From the NCBI RefSeq assembly GCF_034262375.1, contig NZ_CP139558.1:7006001-7070000 (forward strand): a stretch of DNA of 64,000 nucleotides. The letters run 5' to 3'. Made by a program: the position numbers and the translations under genes. Source of the stretch: Mucilaginibacter sabulilitoris (GTDB lineage Bacteria; Bacteroidota; Bacteroidia; Sphingobacteriales; Sphingobacteriaceae). The notes under the pieces are model-generated. The model saw only the letters and a list, made by a program, of their open reading frames with translations, was not told where the DNA came from and did not search any database. Of this stretch, positions 25,033-32,313 are shown one piece after another (position 1 is the first letter of the stretch; each line of letters begins with the position of its first letter).

Positions 25033-25227
25033 ATGAATCCTTCTAAAAATCAAATTATAGCGATACTGCTGCTCAACTTATTTATGCTATCAGCAAGTAT
25101 ATCAGGCGTTATCAGATGGTATGATGTTTCAACCTTAAAATTGTCTGCTACGCTTTTTTCTTCGGCTACCTTCTTGTTTTTTATCCTGGTTGTTTTAAAA
25201 AGGTATTATAAATTATTTATTCAGTAA
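25033..25227 (+). CDS. Small membrane protein of 64 residues, no recognised family
   Basis: Two hydrophobic segments (about residues 7-25 and 38-57) separated by RWYDVSTLKLS, ending in a basic RYYKLF tail. It starts 35 bases after the DUF58 stop, in the same direction, and has ordinary codon use, so it may be the last gene of the operon. I do not recognise it. It ends 4 bases before the end of the convergent mscS gene. Confidence 0.55.
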   Translation: MNPSKNQIIAILLLNLFMLSASISGVIRWYDVSTLKLSATLFSSATFLFFILVVLKRYYKLFIQ

Positions 25228-25231
25228 ATAA

Positions 25232-26020
25232 CTACCCGGCTTTAGGGAAATTAACGCCGGCTGCGGCCAGATCTTTAATGATTTTTTCCTGCAGGGCTAT
25301 TTTGGCAGTCAAAAAATTAGTGGGGTTAACCCACACGTTTACTAAAAACCTGATAGAATCAATTTCCAAACTGCTGATACCTATGCGCGAGGCCGGATTC
25401 TTTAATAAATTATCCGTGGTATCTATGGCTTTTTGCATAATTGTTTTTACCAATTCAATATCATTGGCATAGGCCACTTTTACTTCAAAATCAAGACGGC
25501 GCTTGCCTTCGCGGGTTACGTTTATAATAACCTCATTAAATAATTTACCATTGGGAATAATAACCGTTTTATTATCGGCAGTAAGCAAAACCGTATAAAA
25601 CATCTGTATGGATGTTACCTTACCATCCTGTCCCTGGGCTACTATACTGTCATTAAGCTCAAAGGGCTTTAATAAAAGTATTAGTACGCCACCTGCAAAA
25701 TTTTGGAACGTACCTGACAGAGCTAAGCCTGCGGCCACACTGAACGCCCCTATAATGGTTGTAAAAATGGTCATTTCCCAACCAATAAAGTTCATTACCC
25801 ATATAACGAGCAGCACATAAAGTGTAGTAATTGTTAAACTTAAAAAGAAGGGTTGCAGTGATGAGTGAATGCCTCTTTTAAGCATCCGGTTGCGGAGCCG
25901 CGAACGTAGAAATCTTATAATCCAAAGACCAATTAAGAATATAATTAGTCCGCCAACATATTTGGGCCCGTGTTGAACAAGCCAATTGTGAAAATCCTGA
26001 TAATATCCTTTTACTTCCAT
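25232..26020 (-). CDS. Small-conductance mechanosensitive channel family protein, MscS (262 aa)
   Basis: MscS channels open on membrane stretch and release solutes in osmotic downshock. Three membrane segments (about residues 18-37, 58-78 and 85-105) lead into the pore helix with glycine/alanine packing (SVAAGLALSGTFQNFAGG). The beta domain follows with FELNDSIVAQGQDGKV and PNGKLFNEVIINVTREGKRR, the MscS landmarks. The length is that of the minimal family. The N-terminus is inside. Single gene convergent with the DUF58 operon. Confidence 0.92.
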   Translation of the reverse strand: MEVKGYYQDFHNWLVQHGPKYVGGLIIFLIGLWIIRFLRSRLRNRMLKRGIHSSLQPFFLSLTITTLYVLLVIWVMNFIGWEMTIFTTIIGAFSVAAGLALSGTFQNFAGGVLILLLKPFELNDSIVAQGQDGKVTSIQMFYTVLLTADNKTVIIPNGKLFNEVIINVTREGKRRLDFEVKVAYANDIELVKTIMQKAIDTTDNLLKNPASRIGISSLEIDSIRFLVNVWVNPTNFLTAKIALQEKIIKDLAAAGVNFPKAG

Positions 26021-26387
26021 AACTGAAAGCCAAAGGTAAAAATTTATTATTTACCGTAAATGGTAACAAACAATTCAGGACCTTTTATCAGCAACCAATC
26101 AACTATGGTGCTTTGTACTAATTTTGTTTTTTGAACGATGCTTTTCATGATAATGTTTTGTATTCAAATCCTATGCCCGGGAGTAAGGGTTTCAGAATTG
26201 TTACGCAAAAATACCAAACAGCGCTACAGTAAATATTAAAAATTAATCAAATGATTAATTAATGACCATCCATTTACGTTTGAATGACTTTGAACGCCTA
26301 TAAAAACAAAATCCCTGTCTGAAATACCAGACAGGGATTTGCATATTATAAAAGCTTTAGGCTTTTAGCCTTGGGCTAAGGGCTTTA
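26021..26387. other. Spacer between mscS and groEL, with the groEL terminator
   Basis: Apart from the hairpin at 26309-26340 I see only AT-rich sequence with no coding potential; the mscS promoter is expected at its left end. Confidence 0.6.
26309..26340 (-). terminator. Intrinsic terminator of groEL
   Basis: A perfect 13-bp stem (26309-26321 with 26328-26340) with loop AAATAC, followed on the minus strand by a T-rich tail. It lies about 50 bases after the groEL stop. Confidence 0.85.
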
Positions 26388-28022
26388 TTACATCATGCCG
26401 CCCATACCGCCGCCGCCCATTGGTGGACCGCCAGCTGGAGCATCTTCAGGATCATCGGCCAATACAACTTCAGTTGTTAACAACATGGCTGCAATTGAAG
26501 CCGCATTTTCTAATGCTACACGACCTACTTTAGTTGGATCGATAACACCGGCGCCAATCAGGTTTTCGTATTTATCGGTACGTGCATTGTAACCAAAGTC
26601 GGCAGTGCCTTCTTTAACTTTTTGCACCACAATTGAACCCTCAATACCGGCGTTTTCGCAGATCTGACGTAAAGGCTCTTCAATAGCACGACGGATGATC
26701 TGGATACCAGTGTTCTCGTCTTCGTTATCGCCTTTAAGATCAGTTAATGCAGCTACCGCGCGGATGAAGGCAACGCCACCACCTGCAACAATACCTTCTT
26801 CAACAGCAGCACGTGTTGCGTGTAAAGCATCGTCAACGCGGTCTTTTTTCTCTTTCATTTCAACCTCTGTAGCAGCACCTACATATAATACAGCAACACC
26901 GCCAGATAATTTGGCTAAACGCTCTTGTAATTTTTCGCGGTCATAATCAGAAGTAGTTGATTCGATCTGAGATTTGATCTGGCTTACACGGCCTTTAATT
27001 TCTTCGGCAGAACCAGCACCGTTAATGATGGTAGTATTATCTTTATCAATAACGATTTTTTCAGCTGTGCCTAAGTAGCTAAGGTCAGCATTTTCTAATT
27101 TGTAACCTCTTTCTTCAGAGATTAAAGTACCGCCTGTAAGGATAGCGATATCTTCTAACATTGCTTTACGACGGTCACCAAAGCCTGGAGCTTTAACTGC
27201 TGCTACTTTCAGTGAACCACGGATTTTGTTAACTACTAATGTAGCCAATGCTTCGCCGTCAAGATCTTCAGCAATAATTAATAATGGTTTGCCGGTTTGT
27301 ACTTGTTTCTCAAGTATTGGAAGCAATTCTTTCATCGAAGAGATCTTTTTATCATAGATCAGGATGTAAGGATTTTCCAATTCTGCTTCCATTTTATCAG
27401 CATTGGTAACAAAGTAAGGAGAAAGGTAACCACGGTCAAACTGCATACCTTCTACAGTTCTAACTTCAGTTTCAGTACCTTTTGCTTCTTCAACAGTAAT
27501 TACACCGTCTTTACCAACTTTTTCCATAGCTTCTGCAATTAATGAACCGATAACCTCGTCATTATTAGCAGAAATTGATGCTACTTGTTTTATTTTGTTA
27601 TTGTCTTCGCCAACGGTTTGTGACTGTGATTTTAAGTTTTCAACAACAGCTGCAACAGCCTTGTCAATACCACGTTTCAAATCCATTGGGTTAGCACCTG
27701 CCGCTACGTTTTTGATACCTGCAGTAACAATAGCCTGAGCCAAAACGGTAGCAGTTGTAGTGCCATCACCTGCAATATCAGCAGTTTTTGATGCAACTTC
27801 TTTAACCATTTGAGCGCCCATATTTTCAAGAGCGTCTTTCAGTTCAATTTCTTTAGCTACAGTTACACCATCTTTAGTGATAGCTGGTGAGCCGAATTTT
27901 TTATCAATAATAACGTTTCTGCCTTTAGGACCTAATGTTACTTTAACTGCATTAGCTAAAATATCAACACCGCGTTTTAAGGCGTCGCGTGCTTCAACAT
28001 TGTATTTAACTTGTTTTGCCAT
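26388..28022 (-). CDS. groL: 60-kDa chaperonin GroEL (544 aa)
   Basis: The 14-mer chaperonin that folds proteins with GroES and ATP. The start AKQVKYNVEARDALKRG, the ATP-binding block VTLGPKGRNVIIDKKFGSP, GDGTTTATVLAQ, and the C-terminal GGM-repeat tail (GGGGMGGMM) are all typical. Length is normal. It follows groES after a 149-bp spacer that carries inverted repeats, and it ends in a strong terminator. Cytoplasmic. Confidence 0.98.
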   Translation of the reverse strand: MAKQVKYNVEARDALKRGVDILANAVKVTLGPKGRNVIIDKKFGSPAITKDGVTVAKEIELKDALENMGAQMVKEVASKTADIAGDGTTTATVLAQAIVTAGIKNVAAGANPMDLKRGIDKAVAAVVENLKSQSQTVGEDNNKIKQVASISANNDEVIGSLIAEAMEKVGKDGVITVEEAKGTETEVRTVEGMQFDRGYLSPYFVTNADKMEAELENPYILIYDKKISSMKELLPILEKQVQTGKPLLIIAEDLDGEALATLVVNKIRGSLKVAAVKAPGFGDRRKAMLEDIAILTGGTLISEERGYKLENADLSYLGTAEKIVIDKDNTTIINGAGSAEEIKGRVSQIKSQIESTTSDYDREKLQERLAKLSGGVAVLYVGAATEVEMKEKKDRVDDALHATRAAVEEGIVAGGGVAFIRAVAALTDLKGDNEDENTGIQIIRRAIEEPLRQICENAGIEGSIVVQKVKEGTADFGYNARTDKYENLIGAGVIDPTKVGRVALENAASIAAMLLTTEVVLADDPEDAPAGGPPMGGGGMGGMM

Positions 28023-28171
28023 GTTTTTTAGTTATTGAATTATTGAGTTATCGAATTAGTGATTTAATTCTTTGCAGCTCAATAATTATGTTTTTAGATT
28101 TTTGAATGATAGTTTCTGAATTCCTTTTGATTTAATACATAGAATGACTAAATCAATAATTCACTAATTAA
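28023..28171 (-). repeat. groES-groEL spacer with nested inverted repeats
   Basis: AATTATTGAG (28038-28047) is an exact inverted match to CTCAATAATT (28078-28087), and AATTAGTGA (28054-28062) to TCACTAATT (28161-28169). GAATTA/TAATTC adds a small hairpin at 28053-28070. The spacer is longer than usual for groES-groEL and could act as a processing or attenuation site. Confidence 0.5.
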
Positions 28172-28447
28172 TTACAGTACCGCGTAAATATCAGATTCGC
28201 GCATAATTAAATACTCTTTACCTTCATAGGTAATTTCGGTACCTGCGTATTTTCCATATAAAACCTGGTCACCAACTTTTACAGTTAAAGGCTCATCTAC
28301 TTTACCGTCGCCTACGGCAACAATAGTTCCACGCTGAGGTTTCTCTTTAGCGGTATCCGGGATAATAATTCCCGAAGCGGTCTTCTCTTCGGCAGCTGCA
28401 GCTTCTACCACAACCCTGTCTCCGATTGGTTTGATGTTTAATGACAT
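28172..28447 (-). CDS. groS: 10-kDa co-chaperonin GroES (91 aa)
   Basis: GroES caps the GroEL ring. The start LNIKPIGDRVVVEAAAAEEKT, the mobile-loop GIIIPDTAKEKPQ and the closing EYLIMRESDIYAV are typical. It is upstream of groEL in the usual order. No CIRCE element is seen upstream; a TACGTTTG box lies about 60 bases ahead. Confidence 0.97.
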   Translation of the reverse strand: MSLNIKPIGDRVVVEAAAAEEKTASGIIIPDTAKEKPQRGTIVAVGDGKVDEPLTVKVGDQVLYGKYAGTEITYEGKEYLIMRESDIYAVL

Positions 28448-28506
28448 AGTTATATCTGTTTATTTTATTTAAGTTTCGATGGCAATTCCTCATCAATTAT
28501 GCCAAG

Positions 28507-28514
28507 CAAACGTA
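28507..28514 (-). promoter_or_regulatory. Candidate -7 box (TACGTTTG) for groESL, next to a TGACATT inverted repeat
   Basis: The box fits TAnnTTTG. Immediately upstream on the minus strand, TGACATT and AATGTCA (28516-28522 and 28545-28551) form a 7-bp inverted repeat with 22 bases between. It could be an operator for heat-shock control, but this is inference. Confidence 0.4.
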
Positions 28515-28630
28515 ATGACATTTATTGACAGGTAAAACTGTTGTAATGTCAGCTAAAAGTTATATTGGTTTTTATGCTTAACAATATTTTAACCTTCCCG
28601 TGTCATCATGTCAGTCGGTATAAAGACAAC

Positions 28631-28665
28631 AAAAAAGGCTTTGGGTTATATCCAAAGCCTTTTTT
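28631..28665 (-). terminator. Intrinsic terminator after secG
   Basis: AAAAAAGGCTTTGG (28631-28644) pairs with CCAAAGCCTTTTTT (28652-28665) over a 7-base loop. A/T runs on both sides make it two-way. It separates secG from groES. Confidence 0.88.
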
Positions 28666-28683
28666 ATACTTTTTAACCCTGAA

Positions 28684-29049
28684 TTATTTTGCAGGTTTAT
28701 CAGCAGGCTTATTTGCCGGCGGAGGTGTTGAAGGCAAAGTAAGCGGCGCGCTTGCAGGGGTTGTAGGTTTTGAGGCCTTCTCAATCTGATCGCGAAGTGC
28801 CGGGTTATCATTACCGGCTGATGTACCGCCCTTTAATGACACATTAATTGCCAGTGATAAAACCATTACACCAATGGCCAGTGCCCAGGTACCTTTTTCT
28901 AAAAAATCGCCTGTTTTTTGTACACCCATCAATTGTGATGAACTTGAAAAATTTGATGCCAAACCACCGCCCTTAGGGTTCTGGATCAATACAATAAGCC
29001 CTAAAAGGATGCAAATGATAATGGTAATGATAATTAAAACTAAATACAT
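28684..29049 (-). CDS. secG: Preprotein translocase subunit SecG (121 aa)
   Basis: SecG supports SecYEG-SecA export. Two membrane segments (about residues 3-22 and 52-72) flank the family loop IVLIQNPKGGGLASNF, the core SecG motif. The C-terminal tail after residue 75 is Pro/Ala/Lys-rich and disordered, longer than in Escherichia coli but common in Bacteroidota. It follows the TPR gene by 9 bp, so it is the last gene of the miaB-side operon, ended by the terminator at 28631-28665. Confidence 0.93.
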   Translation of the reverse strand: MYLVLIIITIIICILLGLIVLIQNPKGGGLASNFSSSSQLMGVQKTGDFLEKGTWALAIGVMVLSLAINVSLKGGTSAGNDNPALRDQIEKASKPTTPASAPLTLPSTPPPANKPADKPAK

Positions 29050-29058
29050 TTCTTTATA

Positions 29059-30429
29059 TTAATTGGTTTTCTTTTCTAACTGTTCAATTTGGGTGGCAAA
29101 GTAACGGCTTTTTTCCGGGAATTTCAACATCAATTTTTTATATGTAGCTATTGCCTTATGATATAGCATTTGGTCGGCATAAATTTGGGCCAGGGTTTCG
29201 CTTACCAGGTCGTTTCTGTCTTCGGAGCTTTTTTTTGCTTTATTTTCGTTATCAAGCCTGTCCATGGCAGGCGGCCGTATTTGTGGCTCTTCCTGTATAA
29301 ATCTTTCAATAATAATATCTTCCCTGCGTTTTATTTCTGGGACATCGGGCTGTGGAGTTTTTTCAAGCTCCTCTAACGAGCGTACGTGGAATATATTTTC
29401 GAAGTACTGTTGCTGCAGCGCGTCAGCAGCCTGCTCTTTCAGTTCATTTGCTTGTGCCTGTTCCGGGGCTAATGGCTGTGGGGTTGAATATGGCTGATAA
29501 GTGTCGGCATACTCTTTACGGGTTTTATCAAGCCACCACATAAAGGTATACGGCATCTTCTCGTCATGATACTTGGATACATCCTGCTGGTTGCCGGTAT
29601 CTGCATCAATATTTTCTTCGCTACCCAGATCTGCCTCAGGTGCAGATGATATTGATTCTATAATTTCAGCCTCGTCAGTATTTTTCTGATCTGCGGCTGA
29701 ATTATCAAATGCAAAATAATCACTGCCCGCGATGCTGCCGATAATCCACTCCTCCGATTCGAGATTGATCCCCGGTTCATCGATCCTGCTTTTTTCGGCT
29801 GTAGCCGAAGTATCTGTTTTAGTGTCCGTTGATCCAGAAAAAGTAATATTTTCAATACCTACAATTTCGTCATATACCTCATCTTCAATACCTTCTTCAG
29901 CTACATCTTCATTTTTGAAAGGGTTATTTTCCTGAATATCATCACCTCTATTTACTGGCTGATCAGACTCCGGTGTCTCGTATTCAATAATTTCTTCAGA
30001 TTGTGTTATTGTAGCCTGCTCTGTTTCCGGTATTGGCAATTTAACATCGGCTTCCGGGGGCAGCGCCTCTGTTTCAGTATTTTCGGCCGCAGCGCCTATA
30101 TTAAAATAATTTTCATCGGTATGTACGGTAGTATCCTGGAAATAATTTTCAACTTCTTTTGGATGACCTGCAATTTGTGAGGCCGAAACCTGAGCCAGGT
30201 CCTCTGCTTCGTTAACCAATTTATAAAGCAAATGAGAGTCAAAATAAGCAACAGACTGTTTTATGTTACCTGAATCGGCATGTGCAAGCATGGCACGTAG
30301 TATACCACTTTGCGGAAATTCGTCAACCAGTTGTTGCAAATCGGCGCTATACCGTTGCCCTGAGTTGGCTGGATTAGCCAGCAATTCCAATAATATTTCG
30401 TTCTGCCTGTTATTCAAATCTTGATCCAC
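29059..30429 (-). CDS. Acidic protein with C-terminal TPR motif (456 aa)
   Basis: No signal peptide or membrane segment. The N-terminal 100 residues are helical (LQQLVDEFPQSGILRAMLAH). A long acidic, Glu/Asp/Thr-rich middle (about residues 110-300) looks disordered. The last 50 residues form a TPR pair (SETLAQIYADQMLYHKAIATYKKL is the core; quoted part LAQIYADQMLYHKAIATY). Orthologues lie between lptE and secG in related genomes. The role is not established. Cytoplasmic. A link to export through secG is a guess from context only. Confidence 0.7.
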   Translation of the reverse strand: MDQDLNNRQNEILLELLANPANSGQRYSADLQQLVDEFPQSGILRAMLAHADSGNIKQSVAYFDSHLLYKLVNEAEDLAQVSASQIAGHPKEVENYFQDTTVHTDENYFNIGAAAENTETEALPPEADVKLPIPETEQATITQSEEIIEYETPESDQPVNRGDDIQENNPFKNEDVAEEGIEDEVYDEIVGIENITFSGSTDTKTDTSATAEKSRIDEPGINLESEEWIIGSIAGSDYFAFDNSAADQKNTDEAEIIESISSAPEADLGSEENIDADTGNQQDVSKYHDEKMPYTFMWWLDKTRKEYADTYQPYSTPQPLAPEQAQANELKEQAADALQQQYFENIFHVRSLEELEKTPQPDVPEIKRREDIIIERFIQEEPQIRPPAMDRLDNENKAKKSSEDRNDLVSETLAQIYADQMLYHKAIATYKKLMLKFPEKSRYFATQIEQLEKKTN

Positions 30430-30450
30430 GTGGTTGAAAGTACGAATTGC

Positions 30451-30960
30451 CTACCAATTAGAAAAGGCTTTATTAAAAATATCTTCTGTAAGCTTCTTTA
30501 CAAGATCCTGTATCAGGGTTTGTTCCTGCGCACCAATATCGCCCCTAAAATCTGTTTGACTGGTAAAAGCCTGATCAAAATTAAGTTTTTTATCGGCTTC
30601 GTAAACAAATTTCACCTGTACCGTGATGGTTAACCTGTTTGCATCGGCAATAGGGGCCACATTATTAGCTACAGCCTCAATTGAAACCGGGGCAATAGTA
30701 TATCCGGTTATACTGCCCGACATGGTAGCATCACTCTCATTACGCGTAATACTTAAACGGCTTTGCGTACGGATCCTGTCTTTTAAAGCCTCAGTGAACG
30801 TTTGGCTCAGGTTGTTAACTACAAGCGGCGCGTTATTTTCAAAAAACTGAACATCAATGGTTTTTAAGGCCGGTGGAATAGATGCGTTTTTTAGCGTGTA
30901 ACAAGAGGATAAGAATAAACTTAATGAACAAATAACCACAACCGAAAAAAATCTTTTCAT
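30451..30960 (-). CDS. lptE: LptE-family LPS-assembly lipoprotein (169 aa)
   Basis: In the outer membrane LptE plugs the LptD barrel that inserts LPS. A lipoprotein signal (LFLSSC, cysteine about residue 20) is followed by the Bacteroidota LptE pattern: KTIDVQFFENNAPLV, then FTEALKDRIRTQSRLS, then the beta repeat ATMSGSITGYTIAPV, and a long C-terminal helix. Length is normal. It is 5 bp after the sigma-54 activator gene and 21 bp before the TPR gene. Confidence 0.88.
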   Translation of the reverse strand: MKRFFSVVVICSLSLFLSSCYTLKNASIPPALKTIDVQFFENNAPLVVNNLSQTFTEALKDRIRTQSRLSITRNESDATMSGSITGYTIAPVSIEAVANNVAPIADANRLTITVQVKFVYEADKKLNFDQAFTSQTDFRGDIGAQEQTLIQDLVKKLTEDIFNKAFSNW

Positions 30961-30965
30961 TTAGC

Positions 30966-32222
30966 CTACAAGTTTAATTCTTTTATTTTTCTATATAATG
31001 TTCTTTCTGATATGCCCAGTTCATTGGCAGCCAGCTTGCGTTTACCTTTATGCTTTTTTAAGGCTTTCCTTATAAGGTCCGATTCTTTTTCAATCAGCGA
31101 TAATGATTCTTCAACCTCCTCAGCCTCGTGCGTTATATTATAAGAATCAACATTGGCATTACCACTGCTGTTACTATTACCGGTATTAACGGGTTGTTGC
31201 AAGGTAAATTGTGTTTCCGGATTCCCTGGCAACTCAATATCACGGTACAACTGGTTAATTGTTTGCGAATGATTACTATAATTAGCGGCCACGCCACCAT
31301 GCTCAATAATATCTGCAACAAGCTTTTTTAGTTCTACCATGTCGCGCTTCATATCAAACAGCACTTTATATAAAATGTCCCTTTCTGAGAAATCTTCTTT
31401 AGGTTGGTTCTCCAGGCGCATAGGCAAATTACGGTTACCTGTTTCATGCGGAATATAGGTAAGCAACGTTTGCGCCGTAATAATGCGATCCCGCTCTAAT
31501 ACTGCCAGTTGTTCGGCCATATTTTTAAGCTGCCTCACGTTACCCGGCCATGAATAATTGACTAAAACCTGCTGAGCCTCTTCATCAAGCTGAATTGGCG
31601 GCGTACGGTATTTATCAGTAAAATCAGATGTAAATTTTCTGAAAAGCAGGTAAACATCCTCTTTCCTATCGCGCAATGGAGGTATCCTCAGCGGTACTGT
31701 ATTTAAACGATAATAAAGGTCCTCCCTGAATTTACCGTTTTTTACGGCCTCATATACATCAACATTGGTAGCTGCAATAACACGTACATTAGTTTTCTCC
31801 ACCTTTGATGAACCTACCTTTATGTATTGGCCAGATTCCAGCACCCGCAGTAAGCGTGCCTGGGTACCCAGCGGCATTTCGGCTATTTCATCTAAAAATA
31901 TAGTACCACCGTTTACGGTTTCAAAATAACCTTTGCGTTCACCAACAGCACCTGTATAGGCGCCTTTTTCGTGTCCGAACAATTCAGAATCAATAGTACC
32001 TTCCGGGATAGCACCACAGTTTACGGCAATAAACGGCCCATGTTTACGCGGGCTCATCTGGTGAATGATGTGCGAAAACACTTCTTTTCCGCTACCGCTT
32101 TCACCGGTAATTAATACCGAAATATCTGTAGGCGATACCTGGTTAGCAATATTTATAGCCCGGTTAAGCAAAGGCGAGTTACCAATGATACCGAAGCGTT
32201 GTTTTATTTCTTGTACTTCCAT
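30966..32222 (-). CDS. Sigma-54-dependent activator without receiver domain (418 aa)
   Basis: The AAA+ sigma-54 interaction domain starts almost at the N-terminus. Walker A is TGESGSGKE (about residues 39-47), the sigma-54-contacting loop reads GAYTGA (Y for F, common), and Walker B is GGTIFLDEIAE. Arginine-finger and sensor blocks follow (RLLRVLESGQ, NVRVIAATNVD, YYRLNTVPLRIPPLRDR). The linker (about 235-370) is variable, and a Fis-type helix-turn-helix closes the protein (GKRKLAANELGISERTLYRKI). With no receiver or GAF domain the input signal is unknown. rpoN is not in the window. Cotranscribed with lptE and secG in many Bacteroidota. Confidence 0.9.
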   Translation of the reverse strand: MEVQEIKQRFGIIGNSPLLNRAINIANQVSPTDISVLITGESGSGKEVFSHIIHQMSPRKHGPFIAVNCGAIPEGTIDSELFGHEKGAYTGAVGERKGYFETVNGGTIFLDEIAEMPLGTQARLLRVLESGQYIKVGSSKVEKTNVRVIAATNVDVYEAVKNGKFREDLYYRLNTVPLRIPPLRDRKEDVYLLFRKFTSDFTDKYRTPPIQLDEEAQQVLVNYSWPGNVRQLKNMAEQLAVLERDRIITAQTLLTYIPHETGNRNLPMRLENQPKEDFSERDILYKVLFDMKRDMVELKKLVADIIEHGGVAANYSNHSQTINQLYRDIELPGNPETQFTLQQPVNTGNSNSSGNANVDSYNITHEAEEVEESLSLIEKESDLIRKALKKHKGKRKLAANELGISERTLYRKIKELNL

Positions 32223-32223
32223 A

Positions 32224-32313
32224 AGCCCCCTAACCCCCTAAAGGGGGAATTTTAGGTTTTTAATTTTATATAGTGTTTAACTGAGCCCTCCCCCTTCAGG
32301 GGTCGGGGCGCTA
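32224..32313. repeat. Palindromic repeat between miaB and the sigma-54 activator gene
   Basis: Two hairpins, CCCCC-TAAA-GGGGG (32234-32247) and CCCC-TTCA-GGGG (32291-32302), are enclosed by imperfect outer arms (AGCCCCCTAACC and GGTCGGGGCGCT). The right arm overlaps the miaB stop codon. It fills the whole spacer. Confidence 0.8.

Noticed and set aside
28448..28684. CIRCE element (HrcA operator) upstream of groES
   Set aside because: I looked for TTAGCACTC-N9-GAGTGCTAA and found nothing similar.
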